A stretch of DNA of 64,000 nucleotides from Ruegeria lacuscaerulensis. GTDB taxonomy: Bacteria; Pseudomonadota; Alphaproteobacteria; Rhodobacterales; Rhodobacteraceae. Both the position numbers and the translations under genes were made by a program. Shown here in pieces: positions 16,175-25,403 of this stretch (the first letter of the stretch is position 1; each line of letters begins with the position of its first letter). Where the stretch lies: the NCBI RefSeq assembly GCF_013033355.1, contig NZ_WQDY01000002.1, positions 434,001-498,000 of the forward strand, written 5' to 3'. The notes under the pieces were generated by a model. It was not told the origin of the DNA, made no database searches, and saw only the letters and a list, made by a program, of their open reading frames with translations.

Positions 16175-17539
16175 TCATTGTTCACTGATTCCGCCAAGCC
16201 ACGTTCGTGTCGCTTCAAGCCCCTTGCGCAAGATAGAAAACATCTGCTCAATTTCACTTTCGCTGATGATAAGGGGCGGTGAAAGAACACACATGTTGAT
16301 AATAGGTCGAACTAATAACCCACGTTTTTGGCATTCTATATCGATCTGGCCGCCAATCTCGTAGTCGCATCCCAGATCACTCCGGGGATCACCATCGACT
16401 GAGCATTGTACGCATCCCATCAACCCCATCCCGCGCACATCGGCAACGATATCAATCTGTCGCAAATGCTGCAGCTGATCCTGAAAAACCGGAGCGACCT
16501 TTTGAACGTGTTCGAGAAGTTTTTCCCGCTCTATGATCTCAATGCTCTTCAAACCCGCAGCCGCGCTAACCGGATGACCAGAATAGGTGTAGCCATTTGA
16601 GAAGGTCGCATCTTTTCCTCCAACGTCTGCGATCAATCGGTCAGAGATAACCGCGGCACCCATCGGCGCATACCCAGATGTCATTCCTTTGGCACAAGTG
16701 ATTATGTCAGGCTGAATGCCGAAAACAGCATCTGACGAAAACCAATGGCCCAATCGCCCAAATGCCGTCACCACTTCGTCGGAGATATATAGAACATCAT
16801 ACTTCTTGCAGATGTTTAGGCAGCCTTTGTGGTATCCATTCGGCGGCACGATCACGCCGCCAGATGCCAGAACCGGTTCGGCGATAAAAGCGGCAACGTT
16901 TTCGGGGCCAAGAGCTACAATGGCGTTTTCAAGATCGGAAATTTTCTCCTTTAGAAAACTCTCGTCGCTTTGACCAGGTGAACGGTAGAGCGGATTCACG
17001 TCGGGCAGGAAATGTGCGAGGTCATCCGCCTTGTCTAGCCAAAGCCTGTCACGCTCTTTTCCACTGACGCTGGCCGCCAGATAAGTGCTTCCGTGATAGG
17101 CTTTTTGCCTTGAAATGATCTTCTTTTTCTCGGGCCGACCCAAAAGGTTGTTTCGAAAGTGGACAAAGCGGATGGCCGTATCCACCGCAGTCGAACCGCC
17201 GGTGGTAAAAAAGACATTGTTCAAGTCGCCCGGCGCACGTTTGGCGATTTCGCGTGCGAACAGCGCGGCAGTTGAGTTGGCGTTGTTGAAGGGAGAGAAA
17301 TAGGCGAGGTTTCGAGCCTGCTCAGCCATGGCCTCGGCCATCTCCTCTCGCCCATAACCGATCTGAGTGCACCACATCCCGCCTGGTCCGTCGATCAAGC
17401 GTTCGCCTATTTCGTTAACCACATGGATGCCGCTGGCACCTTCGATAAAAGTGCGGTCGCTTTTGCCCAAAGTTGCCATTCCTTCCCACGGGTGCAGGAA
17501 ATGATCGTTGTCCCAGTGCTTGGCGTTAGAGTTATCCAC
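16175..17539 (-). CDS. Class III (omega) aminotransferase
   Basis: A 454-residue PLP enzyme of the omega-amino acid/diamine:pyruvate type that moves a terminal amino group to a keto acid. Family features are GGMWCTQIGYG, FFTTGGSTAVDTAIRF (phosphate-binding), KAYHGSTYLAASVSG, DEVVTAFGRLG (Asp to the PLP nitrogen) and CAKGMTSGYAPMG with the Schiff-base Lys. Length is normal. It is the last gene of the eight-gene operon and overlaps the end of the MttB-like gene by eight bases, so it belongs to the same pathway. In that context it probably removes an amino group from the demethylated amine or recycles its product; the exact substrate cannot be read from sequence. Confidence 0.9.
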   Translation of the reverse strand: MDNSNAKHWDNDHFLHPWEGMATLGKSDRTFIEGASGIHVVNEIGERLIDGPGGMWCTQIGYGREEMAEAMAEQARNLAYFSPFNNANSTAALFAREIAKRAPGDLNNVFFTTGGSTAVDTAIRFVHFRNNLLGRPEKKKIISRQKAYHGSTYLAASVSGKERDRLWLDKADDLAHFLPDVNPLYRSPGQSDESFLKEKISDLENAIVALGPENVAAFIAEPVLASGGVIVPPNGYHKGCLNICKKYDVLYISDEVVTAFGRLGHWFSSDAVFGIQPDIITCAKGMTSGYAPMGAAVISDRLIADVGGKDATFSNGYTYSGHPVSAAAGLKSIEIIEREKLLEHVQKVAPVFQDQLQHLRQIDIVADVRGMGLMGCVQCSVDGDPRSDLGCDYEIGGQIDIECQKRGLLVRPIINMCVLSPPLIISESEIEQMFSILRKGLEATRTWLGGISEQ

Positions 17540-19094
17540 GGCGGGCCATGCTTTCTGCGCTCATCACAATTGGGAACTCTTCGCGCACCTGAGCGTCTGA
17601 GGCGCCGAAGTAGTTGGGGAAATGGCTGTCGAGAATGGAATTGGCCTTGTCACGGGCGCGGTCCAATAGATCAGTTTTGCCTTCGTTTTCCCATGTATCT
17701 GTACGCTCACGATCCATGAGCCGCGGGTAGACAAATTCGGTGTTCATATAGTTCAGCGTGTGAGGGTTACCGAGGAAATGACCTGGGTCGATGGCACACT
17801 GGTGGATCACATCTACCGCCATGGTTTCATCCGTGACCTCTATCCCGCGCAACGATCGCAGGATCATACCACCCGCTTCGTCATCGATGACCATACTTTC
17901 AAAGCTGCATCCCATCAGGCTACCCATCATACCGCCGAACTCGCACAAACGATTGGCACCGGCATGGGCGGCAAGCGTGAAGGTCAGTGCTTTTTCCAAC
18001 CCGTATTGCGCGTCGGGTATTTTTGCATCGGTCATGCCTGCGCCAACGGATGTGGGAAGGCCGTAGAAATTGCCCATCTGAATGGCTGCCGCCCCGATGA
18101 GAGCCTGTTCACCGCTGCCGCCGGTGAACGATCCGCTACGCAGGTCTGTGATGAAGGGCCAGGCGGCAAAGCAGACCGGACAGCCCGGTGTGATGAGGTT
18201 TACAATGGCAACACAGGCCAGCGTTTCGGCCACGGTTTGCACCAGTGTTCCCGCAAGCGTCGCGGGGGCTGTGGCCCCGGCCTGAGGAGGCACGGCCAGA
18301 TCGACAGTTAGACCAAGTTTGGCAGTATCAATCAGGATTTCCATGTTCTCCTTGCCGATCCGCAAGGGGGAAACCATTGGGCAGCCGCCAAATATGACGC
18401 TTGGCTTCTTCATGAAAGCCCCTTCACCACCGTGAGCCAAATCAAACATGCGGATGGCATGCGGGATATGGCTGCGGTCGCGAAAGGTCAGACAGGCAGG
18501 CTTTTGGCTGCCTGCGAGCATCGCATATATGGTGTTCATGTCGTGAGCGAAATTATCGGTCACGTCGGTGGCCAAAACTGTGTCGCCCAGCATATGGATG
18601 TTGTCCAAGCGGTCCACTAGTCGGGTGAAATCATAAACGTCGCGCAGAACCGATGGACGATAGGACTTGGTCTCGGAATCGAAGGTTGTGACGGCGGTGC
18701 CAGAGTTGGCGAAATAGACACTCTCGGCCGAGCAATGCATGTCGTCTTTGCCTGCACGCTCACCGCGGGCATAGACATAAAACTCTCTGGCGGCAACCGC
18801 CAGGATGTCTTCCATAAGGGCGCGGGGGAAGCACAGCCTATTGAGGTCATTCAAAACTGCGCCTTTGGGAAGCACCAGATCAAGCAATTCCGGGAAATGG
18901 TCGGTAACGCCCGTGTTTTCCACAACGGTTAAGGCCGCTTGATGGATGTTCTCCATATCTGCTTGGGTCAGCGGTTTATAGCGGCCGCCACTTAGGCCTC
19001 CACGTACGGCCTCATTGCCCGTGGTAGCCTGTTGAACCTTGATGCGCGCGGCGCGTCCGCCGCCGCCGCGACGGCGTGATTTTGCCTCAGCCAT
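17532..19094 (-). CDS. MttB-superfamily (non-pyrrolysine) amine methyltransferase-like protein
   Basis: A 520-residue TIM-barrel protein of the trimethylamine methyltransferase superfamily. Family landmarks include YKPLTQADMENIHQAAL at the N-terminus, YFANSGTAVTTFD, GGCPMVSPLRIGKENMEI, GAGMTDAKIPDAQYGLEKA and ALTFTLAAHAGANRL. There is no in-frame amber codon, so it is the non-pyrrolysine type; characterised members of that type demethylate glycine betaine, proline betaine, carnitine or butyrobetaine, passing the methyl group to a corrinoid protein. No corrinoid protein gene is in this operon. The N-terminus has an unusual RRRGGGGRAAR stretch. It overlaps both neighbours by eight bases. Demethylation of a quaternary amine is the likely role. 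Confidence 0.85.
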   Translation of the reverse strand: MAEAKSRRRGGGGRAARIKVQQATTGNEAVRGGLSGGRYKPLTQADMENIHQAALTVVENTGVTDHFPELLDLVLPKGAVLNDLNRLCFPRALMEDILAVAAREFYVYARGERAGKDDMHCSAESVYFANSGTAVTTFDSETKSYRPSVLRDVYDFTRLVDRLDNIHMLGDTVLATDVTDNFAHDMNTIYAMLAGSQKPACLTFRDRSHIPHAIRMFDLAHGGEGAFMKKPSVIFGGCPMVSPLRIGKENMEILIDTAKLGLTVDLAVPPQAGATAPATLAGTLVQTVAETLACVAIVNLITPGCPVCFAAWPFITDLRSGSFTGGSGEQALIGAAAIQMGNFYGLPTSVGAGMTDAKIPDAQYGLEKALTFTLAAHAGANRLCEFGGMMGSLMGCSFESMVIDDEAGGMILRSLRGIEVTDETMAVDVIHQCAIDPGHFLGNPHTLNYMNTEFVYPRLMDRERTDTWENEGKTDLLDRARDKANSILDSHFPNYFGASDAQVREEFPIVMSAESMARRG

Positions 19095-20319
19095 GACCGG
19101 ACATCCTTTGTTCTGGGTCCGGGCTGATCATGTTGAAATAGAAATCGTAGAAGTCCTGGATCGAGGTTTCCATCTCGCCCAAGGGGCCCGGTTGGAAGTA
19201 TTGAGAATTTACGCCGGACTGGTTGTGGCGAATGATGCGTTCGTCATCCAAAGATGTGACATGCCAAAGCCAGGTCAGGTCTTCTTTGTCGTAGTCTTCG
19301 CCTTCTTCGGCGTCAGCGCGAACCAGCCAGACCACCTGAATGTCGGTTTCCTGTAAGCCTCGTGGAATGAAGCGGTAGCCGACCATGTGATCCGAATAAA
19401 TCAGGAACCAATTCAACGGACCAACATCAAAGTCTGTTGCGCCACCGTCGAAGCCTTTGAGCGTTCCAAGCAATGGTGCAAGTGCCTCGCCCGATTGGCT
19501 GCCGGTTTTGTAGCCTTGGTAAAGCGGATAGCGACGATAGTACCCGCTGGTAAATGGGGTCAGCGCAGCGTCGCCGACAAGAGTCAATTCATTGGGTGAC
19601 AGCCCGGCTTCTACAGCCCTAGCCTTTAGCGGTTCGACCAAACCAGCCATGTCTTGCGGTGATTTCAAGCTATGGGATCGAGAATACTCTTTGTGAGCTG
19701 GCCCGCAGTGGTAGCATTCAAGGTAGTTCTCAACCGCTAGTTTCCAATTCGCGGGAACAGGAAATGACGCGGTATGCGCTACTTTCAAATCGTTCAGGCC
19801 ATAGGGTTCGACGAGTGGCTCAAGTTTGCTGAGGACAGGATCAAGTGATGGGGTGTTTGCATCGGCACAGACAAAGATCAGGCCCTTTAAGACACTCACC
19901 TGAACGGGAAGAAGCCCAAACTTTGACGGGTCGAATTGTTCCCCCATATTGTGACTTGCACGAAGTTTTCCTGATAGCTCATATGTCCATGCGTGGTAGG
20001 GGCAAACAAGAACGCGGGCGTTGCCGGATTGTTCAGTGCAGACGCGAGATCCGCGATGGCGGCAGACATTCAAATGAGCACGAATGTCGCCATCGCGGTC
20101 GCGAACAACGATAATGCTCTCCGGGCCATAGTCTAACAGGAAGTAGTCACCGGGGCTTGGGATTTGACTGACGTGACCTGCCCAAAGCCAGTTGCGGTTC
20201 CAGACCCGGGCGATGTCATAGTTATAGATGTCTTGGGAGGTATAGAATTCGCGCGGCAGGGCGTGGCCGTACTGGTGCGAGGCTATCAGCGCATCCAACT
20301 CAAACGGTCGGCTGTTCAT
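19087..20319 (-). CDS. Rieske non-heme iron oxygenase (betaine-type N-demethylase)
   Basis: A 410-residue oxygenase alpha subunit. The Rieske [2Fe-2S] motif is Cys86-R-His88, 17 residues, then Cys106-x2-His109 (CRHRG ... CPYHAW). The mononuclear iron site is in NWKLAVENYLECYHCGPAH. The combination with ENYLECYHC is characteristic of glycine betaine monooxygenase (GbcA), stachydrine demethylase and related quaternary-ammonium oxygenases, which oxidise an N-methyl group to formaldehyde. The start at 20319 has GGAGG and overlaps the upstream stop by ATGA. No ferredoxin reductase gene is in the operon, so electrons must come from elsewhere. Most probably it takes the first methyl from the imported betaine. 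Confidence 0.9.
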   Translation of the reverse strand: MNSRPFELDALIASHQYGHALPREFYTSQDIYNYDIARVWNRNWLWAGHVSQIPSPGDYFLLDYGPESIIVVRDRDGDIRAHLNVCRHRGSRVCTEQSGNARVLVCPYHAWTYELSGKLRASHNMGEQFDPSKFGLLPVQVSVLKGLIFVCADANTPSLDPVLSKLEPLVEPYGLNDLKVAHTASFPVPANWKLAVENYLECYHCGPAHKEYSRSHSLKSPQDMAGLVEPLKARAVEAGLSPNELTLVGDAALTPFTSGYYRRYPLYQGYKTGSQSGEALAPLLGTLKGFDGGATDFDVGPLNWFLIYSDHMVGYRFIPRGLQETDIQVVWLVRADAEEGEDYDKEDLTWLWHVTSLDDERIIRHNQSGVNSQYFQPGPLGEMETSIQDFYDFYFNMISPDPEQRMSGHG

Positions 20320-22385
20320 CTCGTTTCCTCCAAATCGATTATCTCGCGGCGAAACCAATCCTGGTCTGCTTCTGCCTTGGGGCGTTCAAAATCACGGGCC
20401 GCGCGGTGGCCCGCGAAGACTGCGTCGACGATCAGCCCTGGAGAAGCGGCATCGCCAATAAGTTCGACGGTTTTCAACCTGAGCCCGCGCAAGCTGTCAT
20501 ATAGCGTCGTCCCACGCTGACGTTCAGTGACCAGAATTGTCGAGGCACATGGAATATCCATTTCGCGACCAGTAAAGGCACAACCGATGCGGGCCATGTC
20601 ACCTTGAACCGCCGTCAGCACCTGATTGCAACGAATGTCGATACCAAGCTCCATCAGACGGGCCTGAATGCGAGGCTGCTCCAAAGTATTGATGGAGTAA
20701 GCTGAAACCAAATTCTCCGGCGTGACAAAGACCACCTGGTATCCTGCCGTCGCCAGTTTTTCGGCGATCACTCCTGCCAGATAGATATGATCGTCATCAT
20801 AGATCATGACCGGGCCATCAGGCGGTAGAACACCATTCATTATGTCATCAGGCGTCAGCACATTGGCGCTTTGCTCGATCTGTGGCACATGGCGCTGGGT
20901 GTTACGGCCCATGCCGTCGGTTCGCCAAAGGCTGCCGGTGGCCACAAAGACATGTTCGACGCCCAGCTCTGCCACTTGATCGCCATCAAGCCTGCTGTCA
21001 GTGAAAAGCTGAACGTTGCCGCGTTGCTTTAAATCATGCAGACGATAGTCGACGACGCGGGACCAAGCTGCGAGGCCGGGAAGTTTGCTTTCCTTCGTAA
21101 CCCGCCCGCCCAATTCGGCTGACGCTTCGGCCAAGGTCACCTGATATCCTCGCCTTGCCAACTGCATGGCGCATTCAAGACCGGCAGGGCCACCGCCAAC
21201 AACCAAAGTATCCGCGTTGCTCTTTTTCGGCGCGATGATCTCGGGGTGCCAACCGCGTCGCCATTCCTCACCCATCGTAGGGTTTTGAGTGCATCGGATT
21301 GGGATACCCAGATTGTCCGACGACACGCAGATATTGCAGCCGATGCATTCGCGGATTTCGTCGATCCTGCCTTCCTCGATCTTTTTTGGTATGAAAGGGT
21401 CCGCAATGGATGGCCGCGCGGCACCGATAAGGTCGACAATTCCTTTTTTGACCATCGACAGCATCATGTCGGGGGATGTCAGGCGACCGACACCAACCAC
21501 AGGTTTTTGGGTGATCTGCTTAACGTCGGACAGAAACGCGTTCTGATATCCGTCCTCTGGCTGAAAACGAGTCGTGGCACTGTCATTGGACCAGTCAGCC
21601 ACATTCACATCCCATAGGTCAGGAAGATCGGCCAAAAGCTCGACAACGGCGCGGCCTTCTTCTGCTACCTGCATGCCCCCGGCACCCATCATCTCATCAA
21701 TAGCAAAACGGAACGCCACAGCGCAGCTGTCGCCCACGGCTTCGTGAGTGTCTTCCAGCAGTTCACGTGTCAGACGCACGCGATTTTCGAGCGACCCACC
21801 ATATTCATCGCTACGCTGGTTCATATGCGGCAGCATGAAATGTTGCGCCAATGTCATGTTGTGCCCGGCATACACATAAATGATGTCAAATCCGGCATCT
21901 TTCGCGCGCAAGGCGGCCTCGCGGTGCCAACGGCGAAATTCCCGAATGTCGGCTTTATCCATAGCCCGCGCCTGCTTGGGGTGTGTAGTGTCGACAGACA
22001 TTTCGGAAGGTGCAAGAACCGGGGCGCGGGTAAGCAGGTTTTGCGCATGATTGCCGTTATGAACCAGCTGGATAGCCGCCAGCGCACCATGTGCATGCAC
22101 TGCGTCTGTCATCAGCCGCAACGCGGGCACATCGCGCGCGTCCCATAGCCGCCCTTCGGCGTAAGGAGAAAGGTCAGAAGTCGGGTGAATCTCGGTCTCC
22201 TGATTGGAAACCACCGCCCACCCGCCTTCGGCCTTCATTCCACGAACGGCAGCATCCGCCCTTGGTCGGAGGTGCCCCAGCCCGGTGCAATGAGGCACCT
22301 GATAGAAGCGGTTCCTGGCAGTGACTGGCCCGATCTGAACCGGTTCCAAGAGCATAGCATATGGGTTCGCGTCTGACATGTTCAC
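20316..22385 (-). CDS. TMADH/DgcA/StcD-like iron-sulphur flavoprotein demethylase
   Basis: A 689-residue protein combining an old-yellow-enzyme TIM barrel (residues 1-345), a [4Fe-4S] site Cys347-x2-Cys350-x2-Cys353-x11-Cys365, and an NAD(P)/FAD-type domain starting with GGGPAG at 397-402. VPHC near residue 33 corresponds to the Cys that holds 6-S-cysteinyl FMN in trimethylamine dehydrogenase. Known relatives are trimethylamine, histamine and dimethylglycine dehydrogenases and the N-methylproline demethylase StcD. The aromatic bowl of true TMADH seems only partly kept (NQETEIHP where TMADH has a Tyr), arguing for another tertiary amine. Start GTG 22385 or ATG 22379; AGGAAA precedes both. Confidence 0.9.
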   Translation of the reverse strand: MNMSDANPYAMLLEPVQIGPVTARNRFYQVPHCTGLGHLRPRADAAVRGMKAEGGWAVVSNQETEIHPTSDLSPYAEGRLWDARDVPALRLMTDAVHAHGALAAIQLVHNGNHAQNLLTRAPVLAPSEMSVDTTHPKQARAMDKADIREFRRWHREAALRAKDAGFDIIYVYAGHNMTLAQHFMLPHMNQRSDEYGGSLENRVRLTRELLEDTHEAVGDSCAVAFRFAIDEMMGAGGMQVAEEGRAVVELLADLPDLWDVNVADWSNDSATTRFQPEDGYQNAFLSDVKQITQKPVVGVGRLTSPDMMLSMVKKGIVDLIGAARPSIADPFIPKKIEEGRIDEIRECIGCNICVSSDNLGIPIRCTQNPTMGEEWRRGWHPEIIAPKKSNADTLVVGGGPAGLECAMQLARRGYQVTLAEASAELGGRVTKESKLPGLAAWSRVVDYRLHDLKQRGNVQLFTDSRLDGDQVAELGVEHVFVATGSLWRTDGMGRNTQRHVPQIEQSANVLTPDDIMNGVLPPDGPVMIYDDDHIYLAGVIAEKLATAGYQVVFVTPENLVSAYSINTLEQPRIQARLMELGIDIRCNQVLTAVQGDMARIGCAFTGREMDIPCASTILVTERQRGTTLYDSLRGLRLKTVELIGDAASPGLIVDAVFAGHRAARDFERPKAEADQDWFRREIIDLEETR

Positions 22386-22439
22386 GCGTTTTCCTGTGTT
22401 TGTGTTCCAGGGCTGGTTGGCCCCGGAGATACTGTTGAA

Positions 22440-23501
22440 TCAGAAGCCGGCTTTGATCCGTTCAAACTCCGCCAGCATTTTTGCCTCAAGCTCGGGGTTC
22501 ACCGCATCAAAGAACAAACTGCCCTCGAAGAAGCTTTTTGGATCGGAGAAACCATAGGCTTCGATGTTGGCCTGATCGGCAACTTCGAACGCTTTTGCGT
22601 TCGAATGCGGGTAGCCCCAGTTGTCGATGATGTACTGACCGCTGGCCGGGTCGGTAAGCGCGTTCAACAGATCATAGACCTGATCGACCGGTGTCGTGGA
22701 TGATTTCAGATGCACGTAGCCGCACGCCCAGGTCGCGATACCCTTGTCGACGTCTCGCATCATCGCGGCAGGCACCTCATTCCAGATCAGGTTTAGTTCT
22801 GACTGGTTCCAGGCCCAACCGAATTCGATCTCGCCGCTGGTCATGGCCTGGTCAAACTGACCTGCGTCGGACCAGTAAAAGCGCATGTTCGGGTGGATCG
22901 AGCGCAGGAAGTCAGACGCTTCCTTGAACTGCTCATCGCTCAAGTTGGTGTAGTCGTCAGCATTTCCAGTAGCCAGCGCCGCTAACGCATAAGCAGATGA
23001 TGCGGCATCCGGGATAGCGATCTTACCGGCATAGGCCGGGTCGGCCAGCAATTGCAGTGAGATATCGTCCCCCGAGATCTTGTCGGTGCGATAGATAAGG
23101 CCCGTGTTCCCCCATTCGAACGGCAACATGTAAAGCTGGCCGTCCAGAACGATGGCGTCGACCTCCTTGATCTCGGGCAGCACATCCGCCCAATTGGTCA
23201 GCTTGCTTTCGTCCAGCGGCTGAATCAGATCGGCTGCGACCCATTTTCTGACCGCGTCGGAACAAGGATGCGCTAAATCAGCTGTAAATCCGGAGCTTAG
23301 CTTGGTAAAGGCTTCTTCCTGGCTACCGAAATAGGAATAGCTCGGTGCTTCATTCCCGTATTTTTCCATGTAGCTGGCAAAGAATCCCGGGTCTTCATAT
23401 CCCGACCAGTCAAATACCGTCAGATCAGCTCCACCAGCGCTGGCGCTTCCTGTACTTATTGCCGTCGCACATGCGAAGGCCGCAATTCCCTGAAGTTTCA
23501 A
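22440..23501 (-). CDS. ABC importer periplasmic binding protein, spermidine/putrescine (PotD) type
   Basis: A 353-residue periplasmic solute-binding protein of the PotD/PotF class. TTG 23501 is taken as start because GGGAGG sits seven bases upstream and the product begins with a good signal peptide (MKLQGIAAFACATAISTGSASA); an upstream GTG/ATG would place the Shine-Dalgarno inside the gene and overlap potA-like coding. The mature part starts ADLTVFDWSGYEDPGFF, a classic PotD beginning, and continues LYMLPFEWGNTGLIYRTDKI. It delivers a cationic amine to the permease pair encoded upstream. The adjoining demethylation enzymes suggest a methylated amine rather than putrescine itself. Confidence 0.92.
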   Translation of the reverse strand: MKLQGIAAFACATAISTGSASAGGADLTVFDWSGYEDPGFFASYMEKYGNEAPSYSYFGSQEEAFTKLSSGFTADLAHPCSDAVRKWVAADLIQPLDESKLTNWADVLPEIKEVDAIVLDGQLYMLPFEWGNTGLIYRTDKISGDDISLQLLADPAYAGKIAIPDAASSAYALAALATGNADDYTNLSDEQFKEASDFLRSIHPNMRFYWSDAGQFDQAMTSGEIEFGWAWNQSELNLIWNEVPAAMMRDVDKGIATWACGYVHLKSSTTPVDQVYDLLNALTDPASGQYIIDNWGYPHSNAKAFEVADQANIEAYGFSDPKSFFEGSLFFDAVNPELEAKMLAEFERIKAGF

Positions 23502-23520
23502 TTTTTTTCCTCCCATTTTC

Positions 23521-24618
23521 TTATTCTGTGTCAGTGCCAAGATCGATCACGCTGGCGCTTTGGACTCCCAGCCAAACTGCGTCGCCGCGATTGAAATCAA
23601 CCGTGTGAAAGTAGTTCGGAACCGAGACCGAGATCGGCTTGTCGGTTTCCGCAACCTGAATGTGGTAGTGAATGTTCTCGCCATAGAAGGCGACGTTGCT
23701 GACTTTGCCCTGAACAGTTGATGGATAGTCTTCGGGTTTTTCAGAGGTGATTTCCAATTGTTCGGGTCGAATACCGATGTTCATATCTCGGGCGCTGGTT
23801 GCGACGTTGGGGTTTTTTTCAATCTCCATTTGGCCAAAGGCCTTCGCGTCGATTGAAAGCGTATCGCCATTTTCCTCAAGCAACTGGGCAGGCAAAATGT
23901 TCATCTCACCGATGAAACTGGCAACCTGCTGATCGCAGGGCCGGGCGTAAAGCGTTGTTGGCGTATCCACCTGCTTTAGCCGCCCATTGAACATCACGCC
24001 AATGCGGTCAGACATTGTCATCGCCTCGTATTGGTCGTGTGTGACCATCACAAAGGTTATACCCAGCGATTGCTGCAGATTACGCATTTCAAATTGCATC
24101 TGCTCGCGCAGCTTCTTGTCCAAGGCCGACAAGGGCTCATCCAGCAACAATACTTTGGGTCGCATGATCAGCGCACGGGCGAGCGCCACCCTTTGCCGCT
24201 GCCCGCCTGACAGCTCACTTGCGCCGCGATCCTCAAGACCGCCCAGCTCGACCATTTCCAAGGCTTCGGCCACACGCTGGTCGATTTCGGCCTTGGGGGC
24301 CTTGCCACGTAATCCATAAGCCACGTTGTTTCCAACATTCAGGTGCGGGAAGATGGCGTAGCTCTGAAAAACCATGTTCGTCGGGCGGTTGTTGGCAGGC
24401 ACACCATCCATATCCTGACCGTCGATCAGTACGGTGCCTTTGGTCGGCTCTTGGAAACCAGCGATCATCCGCAATACCGTGGTTTTGCCGCATCCCGATG
24501 GGCCGAGGAGTGAGAAAAACTCGCCTTCCTTGAGATCGAGGTCGATCCCGCTAGCCGCAAGAAAAGTGCCATAGCGTTTCTCGACGCCCCTGAGTTCGAT
24601 GATGTTTTTTTCTGTCAT
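23521..24618 (-). CDS. ABC importer ATPase, PotA type
   Basis: A 365-residue ATPase that powers the amine importer at the inner membrane. Walker A GPSGCGKTT, Q-loop FQSYAIFPHL, signature LSGGQRQRVALARAL, Walker B VLLLDEPLSALD and switch VTHD are all intact. The C-terminal third (from about residue 240) is the TOBE/OB regulatory domain usual for PotA. It overlaps the preceding permease stop by ATGA and is followed after 19 bases by the binding-protein gene. Nothing unusual. Confidence 0.95.
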   Translation of the reverse strand: MTEKNIIELRGVEKRYGTFLAASGIDLDLKEGEFFSLLGPSGCGKTTVLRMIAGFQEPTKGTVLIDGQDMDGVPANNRPTNMVFQSYAIFPHLNVGNNVAYGLRGKAPKAEIDQRVAEALEMVELGGLEDRGASELSGGQRQRVALARALIMRPKVLLLDEPLSALDKKLREQMQFEMRNLQQSLGITFVMVTHDQYEAMTMSDRIGVMFNGRLKQVDTPTTLYARPCDQQVASFIGEMNILPAQLLEENGDTLSIDAKAFGQMEIEKNPNVATSARDMNIGIRPEQLEITSEKPEDYPSTVQGKVSNVAFYGENIHYHIQVAETDKPISVSVPNYFHTVDFNRGDAVWLGVQSASVIDLGTDTE

Positions 24619-25403
24619 TGGACCCCTGATGCGGATGAGCGGCGCCGGAAATACTCGGCCAGCACCAAAAGTAGAACCGATGAAAGCAGCAGGATAGAGC
24701 CTAAGGCCAAAACGTTTGGAAGCTTGGCGGGGAAACGAATCTGGCTCCAGATGTAGACTGGCAAGGTTGGTTGGTTGCCGGACAGGAAAAAGGCGAGCAC
24801 GAACTCGTCGAAGCTGACTGTGAAAGTGACCAGCAAACTTGCGACGATACCCGGGGAAACGACCGGAAGCGTCACGCGGCGGAAGGTGTCGAACACGCCG
24901 ACACCTAGATCGTATGATGCTTCCTCCAGCGACGCATCGAAGTCATCAAACGCAGACTTCAGGATCGAGACGGAAAACGGCAGCGCAAGAAATGTATGAC
25001 CCAGAACGACGGTCAGCAAAGACGGCTTAAGACCGATAAACAAAAACAGAACCAGCATTGAAGAAGCGACGATAATGCCCGGTATAACCAAAGGCAGCAT
25101 CACCAGACCTTCGGCAGCACGCTGACCCCGAAAACGGTACCGAACAAAGGCGCGGGCGGCGAACAATCCCATAGCGGTAGAAAGAAGTGCCACGACGGTG
25201 CCGACGCCAAGCGAATTCCAAAGGGCCTGGATCAAGGTATCCTGTTCGCCCAGCTTCCGATACCAGTCCAGCGTCCAGCCCTTGATGGGAAAGGCAACGA
25301 TTGTGCCGCTGTTGAATGAAAACAAGGGCAGAAAAAGGACCGGCAGGTAAAGAAAAACCAAATACAGAAAGGCGTAGGCTGTCAGGGTCGAAGGGCGTCT
25401 CAT
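24615..25403 (-). CDS. ABC importer permease, PotC type
   Basis: A 262-residue inner-membrane permease with six predicted membrane segments (first at about residues 10-30). The cytoplasmic EAA loop that contacts the ATPase is EEASYDLGVGVFDTFRRVTLP. Its partner is the PotB-type permease encoded immediately upstream with a four-base overlap. Together with the PotA- and PotD-type genes it forms a complete importer for a cationic amine. Confidence 0.94.
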   Translation of the reverse strand: MRRPSTLTAYAFLYLVFLYLPVLFLPLFSFNSGTIVAFPIKGWTLDWYRKLGEQDTLIQALWNSLGVGTVVALLSTAMGLFAARAFVRYRFRGQRAAEGLVMLPLVIPGIIVASSMLVLFLFIGLKPSLLTVVLGHTFLALPFSVSILKSAFDDFDASLEEASYDLGVGVFDTFRRVTLPVVSPGIVASLLVTFTVSFDEFVLAFFLSGNQPTLPVYIWSQIRFPAKLPNVLALGSILLLSSVLLLVLAEYFRRRSSASGVQ

